From Candidatus Altarchaeales archaeon WOR_SM1_86-2 (GTDB lineage: Archaea; Altiarchaeota; Altiarchaeia; IMC4; MCBC01), in NCBI GenBank assembly GCA_001723855.1, contig MCBC01000029.1, positions 1 through 20,366 on the forward strand: a DNA stretch of 20,366 nucleotides. Direction: 5' to 3'. Position numbers and translations under genes: made by a program. The notes beneath the pieces were generated by a model, which saw only the letters and a program-made list of their open reading frames with translations, did not search any database and was not told the origin of the DNA. Numbering within the stretch: position 1 is the stretch's first letter; every line of letters starts with the position of its first letter. Below are positions 1 to 9,032 of the stretch, in pieces.

Positions 1-168
1 TACAGGACATTTAATATGGGCATTGGTTTTTGTGTGATAACAGGAAAAGAGGATGCAGAGGAGATTATAGAGAAATACGGAAGTAAATCTGAGATGCAGA
101 TTATTGGTGGGGTGGTTCGAGAAGGGGGGGTTAGAATAATAAGGGATGAAAAGGAGATATTGATTTAA
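1..168 (+). CDS. purM: Phosphoribosylformylglycinamidine cyclo-ligase (AIR synthase), C-terminal end, 5' truncated by window
   Basis: The first 55 codons, read in frame 1 from base 1 to the TAA at 166-168, give the C-terminal end of a PurM-like protein. The segment TFNMGIGFCVITGKED matches the conserved PurM C-terminal stretch (RTFNMGIG...), followed by a helix (AEEIIEKYG) and the usual IIGGVV...GGVRI ending. PurM carries out the ATP-dependent ring closure of FGAM to aminoimidazole ribonucleotide in purine synthesis, in the cytosol. Only the tail of the C-terminal AIRS domain is visible; the catalytic N-terminal part lies outside. The family assignment rests on this short segment, but the motif is characteristic. 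A hairpin follows the stop codon by 19 bases. Confidence 0.85.
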   Translation, partial: YRTFNMGIGFCVITGKEDAEEIIEKYGSKSEMQIIGGVVREGGVRIIRDEKEILI

Positions 169-187
169 AAACTTTTTAGAAAAAAGT

Positions 188-214
188 ATTCAATACAACT
201 TTGTTGTATTGAAT
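188..214 (+). terminator. Perfect 12-bp hairpin downstream of purM (possible terminator or mobile hairpin remnant)
   Basis: Bases 188-199 (attcaatacaac) and 203-214 (gttgtattgaat) are perfect reverse complements around a 3-base loop (ttt). The hairpin sits 19 bases after the purM stop, after an oligo-T stretch at 172-176. A terminator or mRNA-stabilising role is possible. On the minus strand it is preceded by a box (about 217-236) resembling the header of the hairpin elements at 14826 and 15066, so it may instead be a reduced copy of that family. Confidence 0.5.
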
Positions 215-268
215 GTGTCTTATACGAAGTGTAAGCCACATTTTATCAAAAAATATAATTTATAAAAA

Positions 269-1216
269 ATGAAAAAGGATTTAACGGAGATTTTAACCGA
301 CGGGTTTGAATTATGGAGAAACAATCTCATTTTGGGTGTTCCGCCTCTATTAAGCTGGATAATACAACTTGTTCTGGGTATTACTATTATTGTGGTTATG
401 GTATTTGCAGTATTGGGGGTGGGCTTCGGTACTGGATTATTTTTGGAAGATTTTGAAAATATTGATGCAATAATTGGATCATTAGGTAGTATCGTAATAA
501 TTGTAGTCTTACTTATACTGTTTGTGGTGATAATAACCCTTTTGATAGACGCATTCTTCATGGCGGGACTCATAGGCATGGTAAAGGAAGCCATTGAAAC
601 AGGGAAAACAGAGTTTGAAACAATGGTGGAGTACGGGAAAAGAAAGTTTATCTCCCTGTTCCTTGCAAATTTAATGGTTACAATAATAATACTCCTGCCG
701 CTCATAATCATTGGAATAATATTCTTGATACTATTTGCAGGGAGTATCGGTGGCGTGGCGGATTATTCTGGCGGTGCTGAAACCGTAGTATATTCATTTC
801 TATTATTTTTCGTGGTAATGATACTCTGGATGTTGTATGCGCTGATAATCAGCATAGTTCTTGCGGTCGTGAACTATGCGGTGGTTATATCGGACACTGG
901 GGCAATAGGCGGCATAAAAGCAGCATATAGGTTCTTTATGAACCACATGTCGGACGTCATTTTAATGTGGCTTATAATTCTGGGCATATCGATTGTTTGT
1001 GTGATCGTATATCTTGCGGTGGAAATACCACTCAGTTTCATACCACTTATCGGATCAATTATCGGTTTCCTGGTTGAAATGATATTTTATGCATTTATTG
1101 CCTTTGTGCTCACCCCATTGATTGCACTGTGGTGGAGCTGGTTGTATATGGATCGGGAACAACTGCTCCAAACGAAAACGGAACCTTCCAAGAGTCCCTC
1201 CAAAATTTCTGGCTGA
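269..1216 (+). CDS. Polytopic membrane protein of unknown function (DUF975/DUF4013-like)
   Basis: A 315-residue integral membrane protein. Six hydrophobic stretches are visible at about residues 20-55, 71-105, 128-158, 174-207, 228-253 and 257-293; the longer ones may each be two helices or re-entrant. The N-terminus (ILTDGFELWRNN, followed by PPLLSW) resembles the start of archaeal and bacterial membrane proteins grouped as DUF975, DUF4013 or GPDPase-membrane-domain-like. I recognise this pattern but cannot choose a family. Residues 206-222 carry the SDTGAIGGIKAAY segment that recurs between helices in such proteins. The C-terminal tail is short, polar and rich in Ser, Pro and Lys. The gene stands alone between purM and the convergent tmk remnant; the two stop codons are 26 bases apart. 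No substrate can be proposed. Confidence 0.75.
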   Translation: MKKDLTEILTDGFELWRNNLILGVPPLLSWIIQLVLGITIIVVMVFAVLGVGFGTGLFLEDFENIDAIIGSLGSIVIIVVLLILFVVIITLLIDAFFMAGLIGMVKEAIETGKTEFETMVEYGKRKFISLFLANLMVTIIILLPLIIIGIIFLILFAGSIGGVADYSGGAETVVYSFLLFFVVMILWMLYALIISIVLAVVNYAVVISDTGAIGGIKAAYRFFMNHMSDVILMWLIILGISIVCVIVYLAVEIPLSFIPLIGSIIGFLVEMIFYAFIAFVLTPLIALWWSWLYMDREQLLQTKTEPSKSPSKISG

Positions 1217-1242
1217 AACAAATGTCGATTTATGTTTTTTGT

Positions 1243-1784
1243 TTAGATCACGGATTCGATGATCTTTATAACATCGTCCCTGACATTCTCTATCGGCTTA
1301 TTTCCGTCCACTGTCTCTATCACCTCTCCATCCTCTCTCAAATCCTTCGCGATCCTTAGATAATTCTCCCTGACCTTTTCAAGTTTATCCGCCTCTTCGA
1401 ACAACTCAACATGCCATCTCTGCTTTCGCATTCTTCTCTGTGAAATTAACACCGGGACGTCAAAAAGTATCGTTAAGTCGGGCTTTTTTGCTCTTGAGTT
1501 TATCTCCCTAAGCCATTCAAGATCATTATCGATTGATTGGTAGGAGTAAGATGAGAGAAGATAACGGTCGCAGATAACGATAACTCCTTCATTTATCTTC
1601 GGAAGCACATCATTGTGCAGGTGATCCATCCTGTCTGCAGCAAATAACAACGCCAGGGTTGTGGCTCCTTTGTCAAATAAACCTCATAACCCTTATCCGC
1701 TAACCAACCCTTCAACAATCCGGCTTGGGTTGTCAGCCCCGAGCCGTCAATGCCCTCAAAAGTTATAAACTTGCCGTTCTCCAT
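1243..1784 (-). pseudogene. tmk: Thymidylate kinase, frameshifted and internally deleted, P-loop lysine lost
   Basis: Two overlapping minus-strand reading frames together resemble archaeal dTMP kinase (dTMP to dTDP, cytosolic). The N-terminal part (ATG at 1784) gives [20 protein letters not shown], then a helix and YEVYLTKEP. The C-terminal part, in another frame, gives [12 protein letters not shown], then VIVICDRYLLSSYSYQS and a normal C-terminal half ending at 1243. In intact enzymes roughly 25 residues separate the (R/K)EP motif from ALLFAADR; here the two motifs almost touch and the frame changes between them (about 1650-1675). The Walker A lysine (GSGKTT) is leucine, encoded CTG, which needs at least two base changes from a Lys codon. 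Together these point to a decayed gene rather than a simple read error. The promoter-like A/T-rich sequence upstream remains. A misassembly is the main alternative. Confidence 0.8.
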
Positions 1785-1879
1785 CCTAATATTTATATTT
1801 ATATTCTTAAATTAACAATAATATAATAAATACGTGCAATTCATGATCATTTGGTTATGAATGAAGGGTTGATTTTATG
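1785..1879 (+). promoter_or_regulatory. Probable 23S rRNA promoter region
   Basis: This A/T-rich gap lies between the start of the tmk remnant and the outer rRNA processing stem. It contains TATA-like sequence on the + strand (1821-1831, atataataaat), about 50 bases before the stem at 1880. That spacing would put a transcript start near 1850. No other gene is present to drive the 23S transcript, so a dedicated promoter here is expected. The exact box is inferred. The minus-strand promoter of tmk would share the region. Confidence 0.35.
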
Positions 1880-1918
1880 ATACCATACACAGATATAAAT
1901 TCTGAGCAACTCGCCACA
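1880..1918 (+). other. 5' strand of the pre-23S processing stem with bulge-helix-bulge
   Basis: Bases 1880-1910 pair with 4837-4867: 31 positions with 27 Watson-Crick pairs, 3 G-U pairs and one A-C mismatch. Next, 1911-1914 (tcgc) pairs with 4830-4833 (gcga). This 4-bp helix is flanked by an unpaired caca (1915-1918) on this strand and an unpaired taa (4834-4836) on the other. The inner helix then follows at 1919-1929/4818-4828. Two opposed bulges separated by 4 bp form the bulge-helix-bulge recognised by archaeal splicing endonuclease (EndA), which excises pre-rRNA. Confidence 0.85.
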
Positions 1919-4828
<2,910 letters not shown>

Positions 4829-4867
4829 AGCGATAAGTTGTTCGGGATTTATATCCGTGTATGGTAT
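4829..4867 (+). other. 3' strand of the pre-23S processing stem
   Basis: This is the partner of the 5' stem at 1880-1918. It contains gcga (4830-4833), the bulged taa (4834-4836) and the 31-base outer arm (4837-4867). The arm stops one base short of the stop codon of the convergent DHH nuclease gene (4869-4871). The rRNA transcript therefore must end inside or against that gene, and no separate terminator fits between them. Confidence 0.85.
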
Positions 4868-4868
4868 T

Positions 4869-6269
4869 CTATTTCAATTGCCTCTCAAAGATCTCATTTG
4901 CAATCTCCAGGAATTTTTCTTTTGCATCCTTTGGTATGCGCGCACCTGCTGCGATATCATGCCCTCCTCCTTCTCCTCCAAGTTTTTCGCAGGCGATTCG
5001 CATAGCATTGCCTAAATGAATCCCTCTCCTGACCAGCCCCCAGTTGGCCCTCGAGGATACCTTAACCTTGGACGCATCATCCTTGTCGTCCGCCAGCGCT
5101 AAAATTGGTTTGTTCGGGGGAATTATGCGGGCTCCGTAAGCCATCCCAGCCACAACCCCGATCACACTTTCATTGATGCACATCCCTGCATCAAAATAGT
5201 AAAGGCAGGGCATCTCCCGAACGCCCCATGCTTTCAAGTTTTCTAAACCATCCCTCAACATCTTTCTATGTGTCTGCAATAAATAGCGGGCTTTTTTCAA
5301 ATATTTCTCCCTGTCACCCAGGCAAACCCTGACCCCGATTTCAGATTTCTCCTGCCTCCCGCATGCATTCATCAGAGTAGCAAACTCTTTAGCATCCCTG
5401 AGTTCTGTTCCTTTCTTTTCTTTAAGCAAAGAATATACTTCACCGAACATTCCATGTATTATGAACTCGGGGGTGTTAAAATCCAGCATCCTCGTGTACA
5501 ACGCAGTTGATATGTCCTTCCTTTCCTCTTCGCTTAACTCAACATAGGATCTGAAATTACCTTCGCCGTTCATCAATTCAATGCCCAGGTCCTCAATAAA
5601 GTCCCTGCAGGCGATGACCTCCCCCGTAAGCCCGGGGATGAAAGGATCGGAGCAGAAAGCTAACATCTGCGGCAGCGGTCTGCTTTGGCGGCCGAAAATT
5701 CTCAAATCGTGTCCCAATTTTAGTATTCCCTCATCTGCCCCGTCTTCAAGGATTATGCGGTTCAGGGAATGTAATTTTCCGTTGTAATCCTGCATATCCC
5801 CTACCGCCCCGACTATCGCGATATCCGCCATGTCTCTGTACCCCAGGGATTTTGCGACGAAATAAGCCATCCCTGAGCCGGAAACGTCACCTCCGCCGTC
5901 ATAGCCGTAGAAATGCGGGTTTATCTCCCTTGAATGCCTTTCTTTTCTGGAGGGGGGATGATGATCGATCACATAAAAATCCTCTATGTTTTTTTCGATC
6001 AGGGATAACTGCCCGCTGCCCATATCCGTAAAAACCACTCTTGGATCTGTCATTTCTTCGGAAGATTCTTTGACCCGGGTTATTGTTGAGCTGTCCAGCT
6101 GTTTAATGATCATAAAATCCACTTTCCTGGATAACTTACCAAGCACATCAACCATAATCGCGCACGCTGATATACCGTCAGCGTCATGGTGGCTTACCGC
6201 CAGGAAATTATCTTTGTCAACCAATTTTTTTGAAAAATCCGCTATATCCTTTTTTAATTCTTTATTCAT
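4869..6269 (-). CDS. Archaeal RecJ/GAN-like DHH-DHHA1 single-strand exonuclease
   Basis: A 466-residue DHH phosphoesterase. The manganese-binding motifs are in order: SHHDADG (residues 26-32), TDMGSG (81-86), IDHHPP (101-106) and GAVGDMQD (154-161). The C-terminal DHHA1 motif GGEGGGHDIAAGARIP lies at about 431-446. This layout matches archaeal RecJ homologues, including the GINS-associated nuclease GAN, which degrade single-stranded DNA (some also RNA) 5' to 3' and can associate with the replicative CMG helicase. The GAN role is inferred from the family; no GINS gene is nearby. The start ATG at 6269 is 54 bases from the divergent argC start, so the two genes share a compact promoter region. 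The stop codon abuts the 23S processing stem. Length and motifs appear complete. Confidence 0.88.
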   Translation of the reverse strand: MNKELKKDIADFSKKLVDKDNFLAVSHHDADGISACAIMVDVLGKLSRKVDFMIIKQLDSSTITRVKESSEEMTDPRVVFTDMGSGQLSLIEKNIEDFYVIDHHPPSRKERHSREINPHFYGYDGGGDVSGSGMAYFVAKSLGYRDMADIAIVGAVGDMQDYNGKLHSLNRIILEDGADEGILKLGHDLRIFGRQSRPLPQMLAFCSDPFIPGLTGEVIACRDFIEDLGIELMNGEGNFRSYVELSEEERKDISTALYTRMLDFNTPEFIIHGMFGEVYSLLKEKKGTELRDAKEFATLMNACGRQEKSEIGVRVCLGDREKYLKKARYLLQTHRKMLRDGLENLKAWGVREMPCLYYFDAGMCINESVIGVVAGMAYGARIIPPNKPILALADDKDDASKVKVSSRANWGLVRRGIHLGNAMRIACEKLGGEGGGHDIAAGARIPKDAKEKFLEIANEIFERQLK

Positions 6270-6323
6270 GTTTTTTCTTTTTTAAATTTTAAGAATAGAA
6301 TAATAAACCCAAAAAACAATAAA
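6270..6323. promoter_or_regulatory. Divergent promoter region between the DHH nuclease and argC
   Basis: The 54-base gap is almost entirely A and T, with TATA-like stretches in both directions (ttttaaattttaag at 6279-6292 and aataataaac at 6300-6309). No Shine-Dalgarno sequence precedes either start. Short or absent leaders are likely for both transcripts. Box positions are by eye. Confidence 0.4.
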
Positions 6324-7334
6324 ATGGTATCGGTATCGATAATAGGTGCGTCCGGCTACACCGGGGGGGAGTTGATAAGGATACTTGCAAATCATCCGGG
6401 GGTGGAAAGTATAGACGCGGTTTCAAGGACTTACTCCGGCAAGCAGGTATCGGAGGTTCATCAGAATTTGCTTGAAATTTTTGATGAGAAATTCAGGGGT
6501 ATGGATTCTGAAATCGAGTCTGATGTGGTTTTTACCTGTACCCCGAACGGGCAGGCAATGGAAATCGCCCCCCGATTACTTGAACGCGGCATTAAGGTAG
6601 TAGACCTGAGTGCCGACTACAGGTTGGACAAGGATACCTATGAAGAGGTATATGGGATACAACACAAGAGCCCGGTGTTGATAGATGAAGCGGTCAAAGG
6701 ATTCCCGGAATTGTTCAGGGAAAAGATAAAGAAAGCGAATCTGCTTGCAAATCCTGGATGCTATGTTATCTCTGCTGTGTTAGGTATTGCTCCGCTGACA
6801 AAATTTAAATCCAAACTTGATCTGGATAAAGTTGTCGTGGATTCAAAATCAGGAACGAGCGGTGCTGGAGCAGGGTTAAGTGAATTTTTGCATCACTGCG
6901 AGGTTCATGATAATCTGAAGCCATACAAGGTAATCGGACATAGGCACCGGCCGGAAATGGAGCAAATATTGGGGAACTTTTTTGATATCAAAATTTCATT
7001 TACCCCAACACTTATGCCGATAACCAGGGGAATATTGACGAACGTGCATGTTTTTGGAAACCCGGGGGATGTTGATCTCAAGGAACATTATAAAGATTTT
7101 TATAAGGAAGAGAAATTTATCAGGATAGTTGACACGCCTTACGTGAAAAATGTTGTAAACACCAATTACTGCGACATTGGAGTGCATTTTGACCCCCACG
7201 GCAACAGGATTTTAATTATCTCAACGATAGACAATCTAATCAAAGGAGCGTCGGGAAATGCAGTGCAGAACATGAATTTGATGTGCGGGTTTGATGAGAA
7301 AGAAGGGCTGGAGATGATCGCGGGGCACCCGTGA
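6324..7334 (+). CDS. argC: N-acetyl-gamma-glutamyl-phosphate reductase (or LysW-linked LysY paralogue)
   Basis: A 336-residue NADPH-dependent reductase of the aspartate-semialdehyde dehydrogenase type. It catalyses the third step of arginine synthesis; some archaeal members act on LysW-bound intermediates for lysine or ornithine. Visible features are the Rossmann motif GASGYTGGELIRIL near the N-terminus, the catalytic NPGCY motif with Cys146, SGTSGAGAGLSE just after residue 170, the HRHRPEM block and the TPTLMPITRGI block. Length is normal. No other arg or lys genes adjoin, so the true carrier cannot be decided. The last 34 codons (7233-7334) are repeated in diverged form at 8894-8995, and the last 22 codons at 8040-8105. 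The 3' end thus looks like the insertion point of the cargo genes downstream. Confidence 0.93.
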   Translation: MVSVSIIGASGYTGGELIRILANHPGVESIDAVSRTYSGKQVSEVHQNLLEIFDEKFRGMDSEIESDVVFTCTPNGQAMEIAPRLLERGIKVVDLSADYRLDKDTYEEVYGIQHKSPVLIDEAVKGFPELFREKIKKANLLANPGCYVISAVLGIAPLTKFKSKLDLDKVVVDSKSGTSGAGAGLSEFLHHCEVHDNLKPYKVIGHRHRPEMEQILGNFFDIKISFTPTLMPITRGILTNVHVFGNPGDVDLKEHYKDFYKEEKFIRIVDTPYVKNVVNTNYCDIGVHFDPHGNRILIISTIDNLIKGASGNAVQNMNLMCGFDEKEGLEMIAGHP

Positions 7335-7406
7335 ATTTCTCAAGTATATTTATACATATGCACATAATTTATTTATATGCACATACTATGAATAGATATA
7401 TTAAAA
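7335..7406 (+). promoter_or_regulatory. Promoter/operator of the VapBC module with two 11-bp direct repeats
   Basis: The sequence atatgcacata occurs at 7356-7366 and again at 7375-7385, 19 bases apart or just under two helical turns. The second copy overlaps a TATA-like tttatatgc about 30 bases before the antitoxin ATG. VapB antitoxins usually bind such repeats with their toxin to repress their own operon, so these are the likely operator half-sites. The repeat is seen directly; the role is inferred. Confidence 0.5.
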
Positions 7407-7637
7407 ATGGCAACAATAACATTGGCAGTCCCTGATGAACTAAAGCACAGGATGGTGTCTTTCCCTGAAATTAACTGGTCTGAAGTAGCAAGGCAATCAT
7501 TCATGCAGAAAATAGAGGACTTGGAATTTTTAAGGAAGTTTAAATCCAAAAGCACGCTCACGGAGGAAGAAGCCTTGAAGTTGGGCGATGATCTAAGTAA
7601 AAAACTTGCGGGAAGATATGTTTCTGATGAGAAATAA
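7407..7637 (+). CDS. vapB: VapB-family antitoxin (ribbon-helix-helix type)
   Basis: A 76-residue protein starting MATITLAVPDELKHRM, a pattern typical of archaeal VapB antitoxins with an N-terminal ribbon-helix-helix DNA-binding strand. NWSEVARQSFMQKI follows, then a C-terminal half with charged and hydrophobic residues (LEFLRKFKSKSTLTEEEALKL) expected to wrap the toxin. The toxin gene starts 2 bases after this stop codon, so the pair is co-transcribed and probably translationally coupled. It sits directly after argC in an A/T-rich accessory segment, preceded by probable autoregulatory operator repeats. The family assignment is confident; the binding sites are inferred. Confidence 0.82.
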   Translation: MATITLAVPDELKHRMVSFPEINWSEVARQSFMQKIEDLEFLRKFKSKSTLTEEEALKLGDDLSKKLAGRYVSDEK

Positions 7638-7639
7638 AA

Positions 7640-8041
7640 ATGGATCTGGTTGTGGACGCGAATATACTATTTGCAGCACTAATCAAGAGGAATATTACTT
7701 CAGAACTCCTGTTCAGGGAGGATTTACATCTCTATGCACCTGAATTTATCTTCACCGGATTTGAGAAATACAGGGGACTTATCAAAAAGAAGACAGAAAG
7801 AACAGATGATGACTTTGATGAGTTATTGGAATTATTCCAGAGACGAATTGCACTTGTCCCGATTGAGGAAATCAAGCCGTTCATAGAAAAAGCAAAAGAA
7901 GTATCGCCGGACATTAAGGATGTGCCTTATATTGCTCTTGCCCTGAAATTGAATATTGCTGTATGGTCCAATGACAGACCGCTTAAAGAACAACAAAACA
8001 CTGTAAAAGTTTATGCTACTCATGAAATTGCAAAATTATAA
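7640..8041 (+). CDS. vapC: PIN-domain toxin, VapC-like ribonuclease
   Basis: A 133-residue single PIN domain. The acidic metal-binding set is visible: Asp6 in VVDANIL, Glu42 in FTGFEKYRG, Asp94 in SPDIKDVPYIALAL, and Asp112 in VWSNDRPL. PIN toxins of this type cut RNA (often initiator tRNA or the sarcin-ricin loop of 23S rRNA in characterised VapCs; the target here is unknown). It follows vapB by 2 bases. Its stop codon TAA (8039-8041) overlaps the first bases of a copy of the argC 3' end at 8040, so the module ends exactly at the junction. All four acidic residues are present, so it looks intact. Confidence 0.85.
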   Translation: MDLVVDANILFAALIKRNITSELLFREDLHLYAPEFIFTGFEKYRGLIKKKTERTDDDFDELLELFQRRIALVPIEEIKPFIEKAKEVSPDIKDVPYIALALKLNIAVWSNDRPLKEQQNTVKVYATHEIAKL

Positions 8042-8105
8042 CATGAGTTTGATGTGCGGGTTTGATGAGAAAGAAGGGCTTGAGATGATTGCGGGGCATC
8101 CATAG
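8040..8105 (+). pseudogene. argC 3'-end fragment, copy B
   Basis: Sixty-six bases match the last 22 codons of argC (7269-7334) at 59 of 66 positions. Read in the argC frame they encode NMSLMCGFDEKEGLEMIAGHP followed by TAG; only Ser for Asn differs from argC. Four differences are silent third-position changes (ctg/ctt, atc/att, cac/cat, ccg/cca), and the stop is TAG rather than TGA. The fragment has no start and lies between the VapC stop and the MNT/HEPN module. It looks like the tail of a different, once functional argC allele. Confidence 0.85.
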
Positions 8106-8191
8106 GTTTGATTGTAAATACAAATATCCTCATATTTAATCGTTTATTAATGCAATGTATAATCAATAATAACAAGCAATCTTTATTAAAG

Positions 8192-8500
8192 ATGAACCGT
8201 TACCAACTCGCAAAGGAAATAGCAGAGGATTTAAAAACCAAGTTTGGGGATAAAGTATCCTCTATCGTGTTATTCGGCAGTGTTGCAAAAGGCGAAGATA
8301 AGGAAGAAAGCGATATTGATTTATTAATCGTTTCAAAAGAGCACCTGTCAAGAGCATTGGACGACAGCATAGGAAAAATATTGAGAAATGGATTTGTTCC
8401 AGAAATATTGAACCTGACCGATGTTGAATTTACTCAAATGAAGAATATTGGAAGCCCATTCTATTTTTCAATTAAAAATGAAGGAATCAAACTCTGTTGA
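8192..8500 (+). CDS. MNT-type minimal nucleotidyltransferase antitoxin
   Basis: A 102-residue nucleotidyltransferase from the ATG at 8192. The signature GSVAKGEDKEESDIDLLIV (Gly29-Ser30, Asp41 and Asp43) is the pol-beta-fold motif GSx(10)DxD. An upstream in-frame ATG at 8108 would add 28 residues that do not match the family and lie in A/T-rich promoter-like sequence, so the later start is preferred. MNT proteins pair with HEPN ribonuclease toxins; in characterised pairs MntA neutralises HEPN by adenylylating a tyrosine. The HEPN gene overlaps this one by 23 bases in another frame, so they are co-transcribed. Both metal-binding Asp residues are intact. Confidence 0.85.
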   Translation: MNRYQLAKEIAEDLKTKFGDKVSSIVLFGSVAKGEDKEESDIDLLIVSKEHLSRALDDSIGKILRNGFVPEILNLTDVEFTQMKNIGSPFYFSIKNEGIKLC

Positions 8501-8891
8501 TTACGAGAAACTGGTTAATTCACATTTAACTGAGGCAAAGAGAAAGTTAAAGCGTGCAAAGGATTTGTATGAAGATTGCTATTATGATGAAGCAGCACAT
8601 GATGGTTATTATTCAATGCTTCACGCTGCAAAAGCACTTCTTGCATTAAAGAAAGTTCAGGTAAAGACGCATCGTGGTGTTATATCTGAAATACAGAAAT
8701 TGTATGTGAAGTCAGGTATAATCACCCAAGATCTTGCAAGTGCATTAAGCAGAGATCTCCAGATAAGGATGCGAGTTGATTATGATATTATGATAGAAAT
8801 TTCTGATGACCTTGCCAATGATGTAATTAATGATGCAGAAGAGTTTTTGAAAGAAGTGGATAAGATTATAGCAAAAAGTAAGTTGAAATGA
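8478..8891 (+). CDS. HEPN-domain toxin partner of the MNT protein
   Basis: A 137-residue all-helical protein from the ATG at 8478 (an earlier in-frame start at 8448 would lie deeper inside the MNT gene). The features are typical of the COG1895-type HEPN family: [16 protein letters not shown] in the first helix, [21 protein letters not shown] around residues 35-55, a THRGV turn, and RMRVDYD at 97-103. The classical RxxxxxH motif is replaced by R...DYD, as in several MNT-paired HEPNs. Tyr102 is a plausible modification site (inference). The expected activity is RNA cleavage. The stop TGA (8889-8891) lies two bases from the start of argC tail copy C, so this module also ends at the junction. Confidence 0.83.
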   Translation: MKESNSVDYEKLVNSHLTEAKRKLKRAKDLYEDCYYDEAAHDGYYSMLHAAKALLALKKVQVKTHRGVISEIQKLYVKSGIITQDLASALSRDLQIRMRVDYDIMIEISDDLANDVINDAEEFLKEVDKIIAKSKLK

Positions 8892-8893
8892 TC

Positions 8894-8995
8894 AATTTAA
8901 TTAAAGGGGCATCGAGGAATGCGGTGCAGAACATGAATTTAATGTGCGGGTTTGATGAGGGAATGGGTTTAGAGTTGATTGGTGGGCATCCATAG
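8894..8995 (+). pseudogene. argC 3'-end fragment, copy C
   Basis: These 34 codons, including the TAG stop, align without gaps to the last 34 codons of argC (7233-7334). Of 33 residues, 28 are identical; the changes are G to R, K to G, E to M, M to L and A to G. Eleven further codons differ silently. The excess of silent change shows this tail diverged while still selected as part of an argC, and was separated later. Copies B and C share the bases after the stop (taggttt), unlike the resident argC. There is no start codon or upstream argC body. Confidence 0.88.
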
Positions 8996-9032
8996 GTTTT
9001 GGATTAGTCAAAATATTTATAATAAAACAAAA

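Noticed and set aside
217..227. Sequence ttatacgaagt here and acttcgtataa at 15075-15085 resemble a loxP half-site
   Set aside because: No second inverted half-site with an 8-base spacer is present at either place, and no recombinase gene is nearby. The match is better explained by the hairpin-family header.
1129..1359. A 76-codon plus-strand open frame between the membrane protein and tmk
   Set aside because: It overlaps two better supported genes in other frames and has no recognisable features.
1243..1784. Programmed frameshift joining the two tmk frames
   Set aside because: A shift would not supply the missing roughly 25 residues or the P-loop lysine, and no slippery sequence is evident.
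4869..5005. Search for 5S rRNA or tRNA genes directly downstream of 23S
   Set aside because: The DHH nuclease coding sequence begins one base after the processing stem; no cloverleaf or 5S-like sequence was seen there or elsewhere in the window.
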